From Bacillota bacterium (GTDB lineage Bacteria > Bacillota > Clostridia > Acetivibrionales > JANLFN01): a stretch of 34,965 nt of DNA. Every line of letters starts with the position of its first letter. The first letter of the stretch is position 1. Shown here in pieces: positions 14,424 through 23,205 of this stretch. The translations under genes were made by a program, and so were the position numbers. The notes under the pieces were generated by a model. The model was not told the DNA's origin and made no database searches. It worked only from the letters and a program-made list of their open reading frames with translations. The stretch lies in assembly GCA_030705825.1 (NCBI GenBank), contig JAUZPR010000020.1, forward strand, positions 1 through 34,965, read 5' to 3'.

Positions 14424-16685
14424 CTATCTCCTTACTGATGTAATACTTTCGCTGTCTTCAGTATTTTCACCATTTCCGGGTTGTTTATATTCAGCTGTCT
14501 CTTCAAGAGGATCAACTATTTTTATTATTTCCATATCCTGCATTTTTATTTTTTCTTCCGGATACTCTTCTCTTTCATGGAACAAGCCGCTGAAAACCTT
14601 CATAAAGCTCTGTGCAATTACATTGAGATCCTTGAGTGTAAGTTCACAGCAGTCCAACTGACCGTCATCAAGCTTATCCTTGATTATCTTTCTTACAAGG
14701 CCTTCTATTTTACCTTCGGTTTTATCAGGAAGTGCGCGTACCGCAGCTTCAACAGAATCCGCCAGCATAACGACAGCCGCCTCATTCGACAATGGCTTGG
14801 GACCTTCATAGCGGAAATTTTCAGGTTTTACGGTTTCTCCCTTTTCACCTTTCCTGGCCTTGTGATAGAAATATGCGACCAGTGTTGTTCCATGGTGCTG
14901 TTGAATAATTTCACGTATGGCAAGCGGTATTTTATATTTTTCAGCCAATTCCACCCCGTCATGTGTATGTGATGTAATGACAAGGGTACTTAAATTGGCA
15001 GTCATTCTGTCATGAGGGTTTTCAGACAGCTGGTTTTCCTTGAAGAAATTCGGACGTTTCAGCTTTCCGATATCATGAAAATACGCACCTACCCTGGCAA
15101 GAAGAGAATTTCCGCCTATGGCTTCGGTAGCCACCTCCGCCATATTACCCACCATAAGGCTGTGGTGATAGGTTCCCGGAGCTTCAAGAAGCAGCCTTTT
15201 TACCAGTGGTTGATTCGGATTGGCCAGCTCGAGAAGCTTCATCGGCGTTATAATGTTAAACCCAGATTCCCAGAAAGGCAGGGTACCTATGGTTATTACC
15301 ATCGAAGCTATTCCATTGAGAAATACAATCAGGCAGTTTCCGGCAATGGTTGAAAATGAACTTTTATCCACTCCGCCGATACATAAAATAACAATCGCAT
15401 TAATTACAGCTATAAATAAACCCGCAGCAGAAAGCTTGCTTCTCTGATTTGCCCTTGAAACAAGGAACACCGAGAAGGTACCTCCAATTACCGCCATTGA
15501 AATAAAATTCAAATTTCCTTTAGTAATAAGAGAAATAGTTATTGTCAACGCAACATTTACTGCTGCAGCCAGTTTAACATCCAGAAGTATTGATATCAGC
15601 ATGGCGGCAATGAATATCGGTATTGCCAGCGGGGAATAACTGTTAAGTCCCCACGCTAGAAGCAGAGTTGTTATTATTATCAGTGAAAGAAGGATTAGAT
15701 CCTTGCGCCTTTTCAATATTGTTTTACAGAAATTGTCCATATATATTACAAGCACAATTGTCAAAAGAAGTATTATTACAAGTATTCCGGCGCCAAAGCC
15801 AACATCTATCCGGCTGCTTGTCTCAAGAAGATTGAGTTCCCTGATTACTGCAAGCTTGTCTGCGGTAACGGTTTCACCCACGCTTATTATCCTTGCATCC
15901 TTGGGTATCATTTCTATATTCATTTTATCATCATATGCCTTCTGCCTTTTAAGCTCGGTAGCTTCGGAATCGATAGTCCTGTTCGGCTTTAAAATGGCTT
16001 TTGAAAGCATACTTCCTATATTCTTCAGATCCTGATCAAGATTGGTACTCTGAAATTCACTTTGCACCTTATCAACCTTGCTTGCCAGATTTTCTTCCGT
16101 AATATCTTCCTTCATGACCTCTGAAACAAGCTCGTTGGTAACTTTTTTAAATTCAGTGATCTCATCATCGGTAGCTTTTGAAACAAGATATTTTATTTGA
16201 TCCGAAGAAAGCGGAACATTAATAGTTTTTACGTTTTCAGTAAGCTGGTTCGCTGCAATACCCTGTTCCAATGCAAGTACAGACTTGTAATTTCTACTGT
16301 TCCTTGTTATTCCCTGTTCCTGCATACTTTTGCTTATATCGTTTCTAGCAGTTTCAACAGCATTCATAAAATCATCTTCATTGTTAATGACATCTATGGA
16401 TGCAGTACCTATAATCTTCATTTCAGGCGTTACAGCATCACTGGCAGCATTTCGGTTTTGTTCGGTTATCATTTTATTTTCAATATCGCGAGGTGCTGTT
16501 ATATCATAAGGAGACTTGTCCCCCAGGACCAGCTTGTATTTTGTAGGGGAGGCAGCAGTGAAAACTATGGCAAAAGATACAAGGACAGTAATTATACCTA
16601 TAAGGCATCTTTGAAATTTTTCATTTCCAAATACCTTTTTAACACGTTTTCGAAAAGTTTTTTCTTTAACCTTAGGGAAAACCAT
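14424..16685 (-). CDS. pgpH: 7TM-HD phosphohydrolase PgpH (YqfF)
   Basis: About 753 residues. One N-terminal membrane segment (about 24-45) is followed by an extracellular domain to about residue 280, then seven membrane segments, then a cytosolic HD domain with TYHHS (His507-His508) and FHDIGKL (His537-Asp538) and SHTHDGVELAEKY. PgpH proteins degrade c-di-AMP, and the HD domain holds the metal centre. Start: ATG 16685 has GGAGGGG 5 bases upstream; the TTG seven codons earlier has no such site. The C-terminus past the HD domain has an acidic tail (EETAEYKQPGNGENTEDSE). It lies between phoH and ybeY, the conserved place. Confidence 0.93.
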   Translation of the reverse strand: MVFPKVKEKTFRKRVKKVFGNEKFQRCLIGIITVLVSFAIVFTAASPTKYKLVLGDKSPYDITAPRDIENKMITEQNRNAASDAVTPEMKIIGTASIDVINNEDDFMNAVETARNDISKSMQEQGITRNSRNYKSVLALEQGIAANQLTENVKTINVPLSSDQIKYLVSKATDDEITEFKKVTNELVSEVMKEDITEENLASKVDKVQSEFQSTNLDQDLKNIGSMLSKAILKPNRTIDSEATELKRQKAYDDKMNIEMIPKDARIISVGETVTADKLAVIRELNLLETSSRIDVGFGAGILVIILLLTIVLVIYMDNFCKTILKRRKDLILLSLIIITTLLLAWGLNSYSPLAIPIFIAAMLISILLDVKLAAAVNVALTITISLITKGNLNFISMAVIGGTFSVFLVSRANQRSKLSAAGLFIAVINAIVILCIGGVDKSSFSTIAGNCLIVFLNGIASMVITIGTLPFWESGFNIITPMKLLELANPNQPLVKRLLLEAPGTYHHSLMVGNMAEVATEAIGGNSLLARVGAYFHDIGKLKRPNFFKENQLSENPHDRMTANLSTLVITSHTHDGVELAEKYKIPLAIREIIQQHHGTTLVAYFYHKARKGEKGETVKPENFRYEGPKPLSNEAAVVMLADSVEAAVRALPDKTEGKIEGLVRKIIKDKLDDGQLDCCELTLKDLNVIAQSFMKVFSGLFHEREEYPEEKIKMQDMEIIKIVDPLEETAEYKQPGNGENTEDSESITSVRR

Positions 16686-16734
16686 CCGATCCCCTCCATT
16701 TAGCAAAAAATAAAATAAAATTAATTCAAAGCAT

Positions 16735-16755
16735 GGCGGTAAATATATTACCGCC
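16735..16755. other. Hairpin overlapping the phoH stop codon
   Basis: GGCGGTAA (16735-16742) and TTACCGCC (16748-16755) form a perfect 8-bp stem around five A/T bases. It lies at the end of phoH in the 62-bp phoH-pgpH gap and lacks a T-tract, so it is more likely an mRNA stability or processing element than a full terminator. Confidence 0.45.
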
Positions 16756-17731
16756 TGTTTCTATCCTGTTCCCTGAAGTTTTCATATTTTTCATAGGCCT
16801 TTATTATTTTCTGCACAAGTTCATGGCGCACAACATCCTTATCTGTCAAATGTATAAATTCAATACCCTTTATATCCTTCAATATTTTAATTACTTCCTT
16901 CAATCCTGATTTCTTATCTCCCGGCAGGTCGATCTGCGTAATATCTCCCGTAACTACGGCTCTTGATCCGAATCCTATGCGGGTAAGGAACATTTTCATC
17001 TGTTCGGGAGTAGTATTTTGGGCTTCATCGAGTATGATGAAGGATTCGTCCAGAGTACGGCCTCTCATATATGCAAGCGGCGCAACTTCGATCATATTCT
17101 TCTCAAGGTATTTCTGATATGTTTCAGCACCCATAATTTCATATAAGGCATCATACAATGGCCTTAAATAAGGATCTACCTTGTTTTGCAAATCACCTGG
17201 TAAAAATCCCAGCTTTTCGCCGGCCTCAACCGCAGGCCTGGTAATAACTATGCGGTTTACTTCCTTGTTTTTAAAGGCTGTAGCTGCCATGGCAACTGCA
17301 AGAAAGGTCTTACCGGTTCCTGCTGGTCCAATACCAAATACAATAGGATTGTTTCTTATTGCGTCTACATACATGCTCTGTCCCTGAGTCTTGGATTTTA
17401 TCTGTTTACCTCTTGCGGTTACACAAATATAATCGCCAAAGCCATTTATCTGTTCCAGTTGGTTTTCATTCGCCATATCAACAAAATACCTGACATTTTG
17501 CTTTGTTATTGTATCTCCCTGCTCTGCTATAGACACCAGTTTATTGATTACCTGCTGAGCTTTCTCTACATTTTCAGGACTTCCGGTTATTTTTATTTCA
17601 TTATGTCTTGAAATAAGCTTAACATCAAAAGCGTCTTCTATAATATAAATATTTTCATCATAATTTCCAAACAAGTTCATTGCCAGATCAAGCCTGTCTA
17701 ACTCTACTGTTTTTTCTATTATGTTTTCCAA
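16748..17731 (-). CDS. phoH: PhoH-family ATPase
   Basis: 327 residues. An N-terminal KH-like part (IEDAFDVKLISRHNEIKITG) is followed by the PhoH ATPase domain with Walker A GPAGTGKT (135-142), ITRPAVEAGEKLGFLPGDL and Walker B FIILDEAQN (231-239). The family is an RNA-linked P-loop ATPase related to helicase cores, often tied to YbeY and RNA turnover. Start is TTG 17731, abutting the TGA of yqfD, with GGAGG 7 bases upstream inside the end of yqfD. The short C-terminus NFREQDRNRR is basic. Confidence 0.95.
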   Translation of the reverse strand: MENIIEKTVELDRLDLAMNLFGNYDENIYIIEDAFDVKLISRHNEIKITGSPENVEKAQQVINKLVSIAEQGDTITKQNVRYFVDMANENQLEQINGFGDYICVTARGKQIKSKTQGQSMYVDAIRNNPIVFGIGPAGTGKTFLAVAMAATAFKNKEVNRIVITRPAVEAGEKLGFLPGDLQNKVDPYLRPLYDALYEIMGAETYQKYLEKNMIEVAPLAYMRGRTLDESFIILDEAQNTTPEQMKMFLTRIGFGSRAVVTGDITQIDLPGDKKSGLKEVIKILKDIKGIEFIHLTDKDVVRHELVQKIIKAYEKYENFREQDRNRR

Positions 17732-18931
17732 TCAGTTTCCTCCAATCTCCTGTGTGATTCCTATATTCTCATTGCATTCAGCAGTTACGCAAGCAGTTAG
17801 CTTGCCTTTTTCATCATCTATAAATCTAGTCTCGGCTTTTACTATTTTGCTTTCGTCCCCTACCTGTTTCATTATTTGCTTGTATGCAGTATCGGCTGCT
17901 GCTTTTTTTGCTATATCAAGATCAAGTTCTTTTACTGTTAATCTGTTTTCATAGTATTTTTCAATTATTATCCCAAAAGGAAGCACCATATCCTTCCCAA
18001 TAGATAATGATTTATTTATTTCTACCCTGTCGGAATTTTCAAATTTAATTTTGCCTGGAAAAAGTTTAATCTTTTTTCCAAACAACAACAATGCGTAATT
18101 GTTCTCAACCTGGCCTGTTCGTTCCTTTTCAACAGGATGAATATTTACCGGACATCTTTCTTCATACCAGGTTCTGGCAATGACCGTTCCGATCGCATGA
18201 ACAAATCTTGGCTGTTCATCTTTAACCTCAGTGTTCAACATCCTGCCTGAAACAAGTACCTGCCCTTTAACTACCGTATCTCCAGCTTTGACCATTTCCT
18301 GTCCCGACTTTGCCGTTACAGTCTTTATTACTCCATCCTTTGATGCAATAATATCACATGGTATATTCTTGGGAACAAGCTCCGGGGGAGTGACTCCTTC
18401 GGATATTGATACCTTGACTTTTGTTCCCTTTACGGTAATTCCAACCCATGCCAGCCCCTTTACATCAAGTATCATCCTGTTTGCTACCAGGTCGGGATCA
18501 ATACCAAATTTAAGGGTTCCCGGCTTTATACCCATATCCGCCAACTTATGCTGCAGGTAGTCTGTATTAAGATTTTTATTTCCATCAATTTCTACAGACC
18601 AAACAAAAGATGTTATTATATACAAGGCGGCAATAAAAACAACTGCACCTATCAAAAACGCTTTTCTATGCTTATATCTGTTCAACACAAAAGGTAATCC
18701 GGTTTTTTTCCGAATACTTACCCTGCTCTTGGTCTTTTTTGCAACCGCCCTCAGGTTTCTGAAGCTTTTAATGCTTAAGCTGCATATAATTTCATTATTC
18801 TTAAGCCTTTTTATATCCCAGAGAAAGATTTTCCTGTGCATACATATGTTGATAAATTTCTCTGGAAAATAACCTTTAACTACTATAATAACATATCCAC
18901 GTATATAATTCCATAATCTTAAAAGTAACAT
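17732..18931 (-). CDS. yqfD: Sporulation protein YqfD
   Basis: 399 residues. It begins MLLLRLWNYIRGYVIIVVKG, the family's usual start, then a cytosolic part with IKSFRNLRAVAKKTKSRVSI, a membrane segment at about 92-112 and a large extracytoplasmic domain with EIDGNKNLNTDYLQHKLADM, KGTKVKVSISEG and KAGDTVVKGQVLVSG. In Bacillus subtilis yqfD is expressed from sigma-E in the mother cell and is needed for efficient sporulation; its molecular role is unclear. The ribosome site is GGGGACAGG before ATG 18931. It follows yqfC by 16 bp. Confidence 0.93.
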   Translation of the reverse strand: MLLLRLWNYIRGYVIIVVKGYFPEKFINICMHRKIFLWDIKRLKNNEIICSLSIKSFRNLRAVAKKTKSRVSIRKKTGLPFVLNRYKHRKAFLIGAVVFIAALYIITSFVWSVEIDGNKNLNTDYLQHKLADMGIKPGTLKFGIDPDLVANRMILDVKGLAWVGITVKGTKVKVSISEGVTPPELVPKNIPCDIIASKDGVIKTVTAKSGQEMVKAGDTVVKGQVLVSGRMLNTEVKDEQPRFVHAIGTVIARTWYEERCPVNIHPVEKERTGQVENNYALLLFGKKIKLFPGKIKFENSDRVEINKSLSIGKDMVLPFGIIIEKYYENRLTVKELDLDIAKKAAADTAYKQIMKQVGDESKIVKAETRFIDDEKGKLTACVTAECNENIGITQEIGGN

Positions 18932-18947
18932 TTATCCTGTCCCCGCC

Positions 18948-19280
18948 TTATTTCAGGAATTCCAGCGAATCTATCTCACCCTCCAGAAGTACATCCTCCG
19001 AAGTAATTGCTTTTATTACCAGTGCATTACCGATGATCTTAATGATGCCTATGCTTGTGTTCAGCTTTATTCTTCCGTTTTCATATTCAACAAGAGCTTT
19101 GTAGTTTTCAACAATTATATTCCGGTACCCTATCATTGTTATTTTAGGCACATCAAGCATAACTTCCTTGGGCAATTCCAAAATCTCAGCCATCTTTTCC
19201 CGGAAATTCTTTTTAAGTGCCTTCTCTTCATTATTTTTCTTTGGTTTGGGATTTTTTTTAGTATTCTTATTTTTAGGCAT
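18948..19280 (-). CDS. yqfC: Sporulation protein YqfC (YabP family)
   Basis: About 110 residues. A lysine- and asparagine-rich head (MPKNKNTKKNPKPKKNNEEK) precedes the YabP-like beta domain: ELPKEVMLDVPKITMIGYRN, NYKALVEYENGRIKLNTSIG, IIKIIGNALVIKAI. Members of this family are mother-cell sporulation proteins, and YqfC is always coupled to YqfD. ATG 19280 is chosen because GGGTGGTG lies upstream; a TTG seven codons earlier is not supported. The promoter region upstream is short and holds repeat sequences from about 90 bp before the start. Confidence 0.9.
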   Translation of the reverse strand: MPKNKNTKKNPKPKKNNEEKALKKNFREKMAEILELPKEVMLDVPKITMIGYRNIIVENYKALVEYENGRIKLNTSIGIIKIIGNALVIKAITSEDVLLEGEIDSLEFLK

Positions 19281-19372
19281 ATACACCACCCATAAAATCA
19301 ATTGACAATTGCCCTTATCTTATATCATATAAAACCGATGAATCTCACCTATAAACCTATTTTAACCCTACG

Positions 19373-19438
19373 CGGATGGCTGAGGGCAGCCATCCCTACA
19401 TTCACTTATACGGATGGCTGTGGGCAGCCACCCCTACA
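19373..19438 (-). repeat. Two tandem copies of a 28-nt hairpin repeat (TGTAGGG...TCCG)
   Basis: Read on the minus strand, each copy is TGTAGGG, a 9-nt arm, the loop CCCT or CCCA, the complementary arm, and TCCG. Copy A is 19373-19400 with arms GGATGGCTG/CAGCCATCC. Copy B is 19411-19438 with one mismatch. The period is 38 bp. A third copy with a different but still mostly paired stem lies at 24262-24289. Confidence 0.75.
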
Positions 19439-19445
19439 TCTACGC

Positions 19446-19518
19446 AACTGTTCACTGTCAATTGTACACTGTCAACTGTTTTTCACTGTCCATTATCAAT
19501 TATCCATTGTCAATTGAT
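19446..19518. repeat. Heptanucleotide tandem repeats, about ten units, entering the deacetylase gene
   Basis: Units of seven run without break except for an extra TTT: AACTGTT, CACTGTC, AATTGTA, CACTGTC, AACTGTT, (TTT), CACTGTC, CATTATC, AATTATC, CATTGTC, AATTGAT. The common form is (A/C)A(C/T)T(G/A)TC. The array occupies the gap between yqfC and the deacetylase and covers that gene's last codons and stop. Confidence 0.75.
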
Positions 19519-20449
19519 TTAAGTCTCCAATCTCGTAGCCTTTTTCTCTTATTCCTTTTATGATGCTGTCCAGTGCATCGGCGTTGTCCTTTGATACCGC
19601 ATGCAGCAGCAGGATAGCTCCGTTATGCAGGTTTCGCATAACTATATTGTAGGTATAATCAACTCCCCTGATCATATTTCTATGCCAGTCATCATAGGCA
19701 AAGCTCCAGAATGTATTGATATACCCAAGTTTTTGGGTAATTGCAAGAGTTCGTTCGCTGTATTCGCCTTTTGGGGGTCTGAGAAATTTCATATGCTGAC
19801 CGAATTTTTCATTGAATGCCCGGTCCAACCCTAGCACCTCTTCCTCCACAACATCGTCGGACACGCTGGGCAGGCTTGGATGATGAATTGTGTGATTACC
19901 GACAGTATGGCCTTCTTCTACCATTCTTCTCACAAGATCCTGATGTTCTTTAAGATAAGGCCCTGTAATGAAGAATACCGCTTTGGCATTATCATCACGC
20001 AATACATCGAGAATCTTTGTGGTATACCCATTTTCGTAACCTTCGTCAAAGGTCAGGTATACAATCTTTTTGGATGCATCGCCCAAATATATTCCCGAAT
20101 ATTTCTTTAAAAGCTCCGGTGCTCCCGGATCTGCCTGAGGAGTTGCATTATCGGGTTTTCTGGCAATTCCCCAGCATAAAAGCTTGTTGCTGTACTGCCC
20201 ATCACTAATAGCTCCGGTAACATCAGAAGGCACAGCATTCACAGCTTTATCTGCAGGGTCTTCAGACAGCCTTCCGCTTACTTCAGTACTGAAATCAATA
20301 TCTTTGGAATTAACTTCATAAACTCCTCCGAGATCGCTTAGATTGGAATCAATTACCTTCCTTTTACTGCCGCATCCATTTAATGTAACCGATATCATTG
20401 CTATTGCAAGAAGAAAACAAAAAGATCCTAGTTTTTTCATAATGAACAT
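19496..20449 (-). CDS. PdaA-like polysaccharide deacetylase lipoprotein (spore cortex type)
   Basis: 317 residues. The N-terminal signal ends in LNGC, with Cys26 for lipidation. The NodB deacetylase domain starts near residue 128: YLTFDEGYENGYT (Asp135-Glu136), GNHTIHH with His186 and His190 for the metal, LRPPKGEYSERTL, and WSFAYDDWHR. The TFDEGYENGYT block is typical of PdaA, the enzyme that removes the acetyl group of N-acetylmuramic acid on the way to muramic delta-lactam in spore cortex, as opposed to TFDDG chitin- or GlcNAc-type enzymes. The spacer between residues 27 and 125 is longer than usual. GGGGG precedes ATG 20449 closely. The last residues (NQLTMDN and the stop) come from a heptamer repeat, so the native end may have been replaced. 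Confidence 0.87.
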   Translation of the reverse strand: MFIMKKLGSFCFLLAIAMISVTLNGCGSKRKVIDSNLSDLGGVYEVNSKDIDFSTEVSGRLSEDPADKAVNAVPSDVTGAISDGQYSNKLLCWGIARKPDNATPQADPGAPELLKKYSGIYLGDASKKIVYLTFDEGYENGYTTKILDVLRDDNAKAVFFITGPYLKEHQDLVRRMVEEGHTVGNHTIHHPSLPSVSDDVVEEEVLGLDRAFNEKFGQHMKFLRPPKGEYSERTLAITQKLGYINTFWSFAYDDWHRNMIRGVDYTYNIVMRNLHNGAILLLHAVSKDNADALDSIIKGIREKGYEIGDLNQLTMDN

Positions 20450-20629
20450 TTACCCCCATAAAACAAAAAATCCCAAATTAATGTAATATTCATTAGTACA
20501 TTAATCCAGGATTCTTATACAATTATATTTTTCCAATTATCAAAAAAGAACCTATATAAGTTGAACTAAGATTCTAATACTCATTATATCCCTAAGGCCG
20601 GACATAATAGAATGTTCAATGAACTTAGT

Positions 20630-21340
20630 TTATTTCTGTTCAACAGGGGTCAGCAAATCTGTCCTGATAACAGTTCCATCATCTCTGACTCTTGGAATGA
20701 CAATATTATCCGATTTCTTTACAGTAACCTTCAATTGATACTGCTCCAACTCCTCAACCTGACCGCCTATCATTTCCAATGCACGGTCCAATTTATCCGG
20801 GTCAGCTATGGCTTTTATTGTAAAAGGAGCAACCATTTGCTTTCCGTTTACCATTATATATCCTCTTACTATCCCGGCCGATCTGATCTCGCTCATGGCG
20901 GTTATACGCTCATCGTTTACCGATATGGCCTGTGCATCGGATGCCTTAAGTTCATTGACAAGCTTTAATATATCCGTATCAAGTATGGTAGAATTTTCAT
21001 TGTTTTCAAGTGTTACAACAACACCCTTGCCCTTAACGTCAATGAGTCCTGCTATCATTTGATCTCTCTGCAGCTCATTTTTCAAGTTTTCAATCATCTT
21101 GTTATCGTCGCCCTTGGAACTCTCATATTTGGACTTAAGCTGTTCAAGCTCTGAATTCCTCTGACGAAGATCATCATTGGTTTTCTTCTCAGCCAGTAGC
21201 TGCTGCATAAGGTCATCTGATCTCTTGTTTTCCGAGCTTGCTATTGTCTGGTTATGGTTAATGCTGGCTAACTGCCATGTAATTACCAATCCAAGTATTA
21301 TACAAACAAAAGTCAGAGCAATGTTTTTATTTATTTTCAT
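20630..21340 (-). CDS. DUF881 membrane-anchored protein (YlxW/YlxX-like), second copy
   Basis: 236 residues: one N-terminal membrane segment (about 8-25), a coiled coil (about 35-90, with LAEKKTNDDLRQRNSELEQL), then the DUF881 globular domain with VKGKGVVVTLENNE, NELKASDAQAISVNDERITA and PFTIKAIADPDKLDRAL. The family is found near cell-division genes in Firmicutes; its role is unknown. Its ATG overlaps the stop of the upstream DUF881 gene, so the pair is co-translated. The C-terminal EYQLKVTVKKSDNIVIP matches the same region of the partner, so the two are paralogues. Confidence 0.85.
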   Translation of the reverse strand: MKINKNIALTFVCIILGLVITWQLASINHNQTIASSENKRSDDLMQQLLAEKKTNDDLRQRNSELEQLKSKYESSKGDDNKMIENLKNELQRDQMIAGLIDVKGKGVVVTLENNENSTILDTDILKLVNELKASDAQAISVNDERITAMSEIRSAGIVRGYIMVNGKQMVAPFTIKAIADPDKLDRALEMIGGQVEELEQYQLKVTVKKSDNIVIPRVRDDGTVIRTDLLTPVEQK

Positions 21341-22062
21341 TTTCCCGCTACCTCCATAGAAGTTACCAAATCATCAAGATTTCCAATAAATTTAGGAATC
21401 ATAATATTCTGGGATTTAACCATGTCCATTTTTATGCCAAAATCGCGAAAATCCTGGGCAATAGAGCTTTTGTCCAGGGTATCATATAACAATTGAGGAT
21501 TACCGATAGCGGTAATTTCATAAGGCACCGGGTATCTTCTTTTGTTTATTCTGATAGTAGGTCCTGCACATATTTGTTCACTGGTGGAAACAATTCTCTC
21601 ACCGTTAATGGAGATTGCCTGGGCACCCCCGGCTTTAAGCTCATTAAGCACCTGGAGAATCTCCCCGTCATGAATAATAAGCTGGGTAACATCCGAATCG
21701 GGAGTTTCCTGCCCGTCATCCAATTTGATTATAAGTCCGGGTCCTTTTACATCAGTCAGACCCATCTTGAGCTTAACGGCGTCCAGCTCTGATTTTAACT
21801 TTTTTATCTGGGAATTGCTCATATTATCGACGCTATCCTTCAGATATTGGTCATTAAGCTTTTGTGCTTCACTTATCTGCTTTTTAAGAGACTCCCCTGT
21901 TTTCTTTTCATCTTCAAGCTGCGTCTCAAGCTTGTCTATGTTGATTGCAGTAAGAGTTTTCTGCTTATTGGCCGTAAGTATGCCTCTAAACTGTAATGAT
22001 ACCAGTATCCCAAGGAATAGAAATATTATAAAAAAGATAAATCTTTTTTCACCTTTTGGCAT
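21337..22062 (-). CDS. DUF881 membrane-anchored protein (YlxW/YlxX-like), first copy
   Basis: 241 residues with the same plan as the following gene: membrane segment at 8-26, coiled coil with LETQLEDEKKTGESLKKQIS, and a DUF881 domain with LTDVKGPGLIIKLDDG, NELKAGGAQAISINGERIVS and PYEITAIGNPQLLYDTL. AGAGGT precedes ATG 22062. In Bacillus subtilis two such genes (ylxW, ylxX) stand together next to sbp in the division region. Here the pair lies without division genes, between two deacetylase-family genes, so an envelope role is a reasonable but unproven guess. Confidence 0.85.
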   Translation of the reverse strand: MPKGEKRFIFFIIFLFLGILVSLQFRGILTANKQKTLTAINIDKLETQLEDEKKTGESLKKQISEAQKLNDQYLKDSVDNMSNSQIKKLKSELDAVKLKMGLTDVKGPGLIIKLDDGQETPDSDVTQLIIHDGEILQVLNELKAGGAQAISINGERIVSTSEQICAGPTIRINKRRYPVPYEITAIGNPQLLYDTLDKSSIAQDFRDFGIKMDMVKSQNIMIPKFIGNLDDLVTSMEVAGK

Positions 22063-22120
22063 AATAACCTCTTAATAATATCTTTTGTGCTAAAAATGGT
22101 CTTTTCCATTTCATAAAATT

Positions 22121-22149
22121 ATTCTACTTTTTATGAAGGATTATTTCAA
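22121..22149 (-). promoter_or_regulatory. Promoter of the DUF881 gene pair
   Basis: On the minus strand TTGAAA (22144-22149) and TAGAAT (22121-22126) are 17 bp apart. The 5' leader would be about 50 nt. Confidence 0.5.
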
Positions 22150-22304
22150 GCATATCTGGAAATCTTCCATCTCAATAAATTTATCGGAATGTTTATATAT
22201 GACTTTACAAACTATAAATTCATGCATTTATTTTTAAGTAAAGTATATATTTGGCAATTGCGGTAGTATATTATCTTAGACGATGTTTTACGAATGTGAT
22301 TGAA

Positions 22305-23168
22305 ATGAAAATAGTTATTTATTTTTCGAGTGCCGTTAAAAAGCTAATATATTTTGCAGTTGCAGTTATAATATCCTCCCTGATTCTTTTTATAAATATG
22401 GACTATTTCCATGAAAACAATACAATTCCGGGCAATTCTTCCGTAAATTCTGTTCCTGGGGATGCCAAACCTTCGGTAGCAGGAACTACCAGGGCAAAAC
22501 TTGCAATAATAATAGATGATTTCGGTCAGAACAGAAATGGAGTGGCTGAAATGTTATCCATAAAAAGGAACCTTACTATGGCGGTAATGCCTTTTCTCAC
22601 CTATACCAGGACAGATGCCCAGACGGCCCACAAGAACAAGCACGAAGTAATTGTACACCTTCCAATGGAATCCTATAAGGGGGAACCTGCCTGGGTTGGT
22701 CCCAGACCCATTATAACAACCATGAAGGATTTTGAAATCAAAAAACTTGTGACCGATGCATTCAATGACGTTCCATTTGCAGCCGGTGCTAATATTCATA
22801 TGGGTACCAAAGCCGGCGGTGACCAGAGAGTGATATCAGATGTACTTGATGTAATCAAAGGCAGGAATCTGTACTTTGTGGATAGCAGAACCGGAAATAC
22901 ACCGGTGGCAAGGAATATTGCAAAAAAGAAAAAAATTATCTGTTATGAAAATGATGTATTTATTGACGGTAAAGATCAATCATTAGATTATATGAAGAAT
23001 CAATTAAAAGCAGCTTGCGAAATCGCTCAGAAAACAGGAAAAGCCGTTGCTATCGGTCATGTAGGCGCAGAAGGCGGTAAGATTACAGCCCAGGCGATAA
23101 ATGAAATGCTGAGTTATTTCGATAGTAAAAATATCCAGCTGGTATTTGTATCGGAACTTGGAAAATAA
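22305..23168 (+). CDS. Divergent polysaccharide deacetylase (YibQ/DUF610 family)
   Basis: About 287 residues. A membrane anchor at 11-30 is followed by a linker and a NodB-like domain of the divergent deacetylase family (PF04748): LAIIIDDFGQN (Asp71-Asp72), MAVMPFLTYT, HEVIVHLPMES, GANIHMGTKAGGDQRV, LYFVDSRTG and GKAVAIGHVGAEG. The family is built like polysaccharide deacetylases and its substrate is not established; the anchor places the domain outside the cell. ATG 22305 (GTGAT upstream) is preferred over a TTG 18 codons earlier. It is divergent from the DUF881 genes and 37 bp ahead of an unrecognised gene. Confidence 0.85.
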   Translation: MKIVIYFSSAVKKLIYFAVAVIISSLILFINMDYFHENNTIPGNSSVNSVPGDAKPSVAGTTRAKLAIIIDDFGQNRNGVAEMLSIKRNLTMAVMPFLTYTRTDAQTAHKNKHEVIVHLPMESYKGEPAWVGPRPIITTMKDFEIKKLVTDAFNDVPFAAGANIHMGTKAGGDQRVISDVLDVIKGRNLYFVDSRTGNTPVARNIAKKKKIICYENDVFIDGKDQSLDYMKNQLKAACEIAQKTGKAVAIGHVGAEGGKITAQAINEMLSYFDSKNIQLVFVSELGK

Positions 23169-23205
23169 ACTTTTATTTTGGGCAAAATAATACAGGGTGA
23201 TAATA

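Noticed and set aside
14481-16703. Long plus-strand open frames opposite pgpH
   Set aside because: They lie antisense to a well-supported membrane-HD gene, have no ribosome sites or family features, and are shadows of its codon bias.
19373-19438. CRISPR or terminator reading of the 38-bp tandem hairpins
   Set aside because: Only two copies, no unique spacers of CRISPR size, no T-tract after either stem; a third copy elsewhere shows it is a dispersed repeat.
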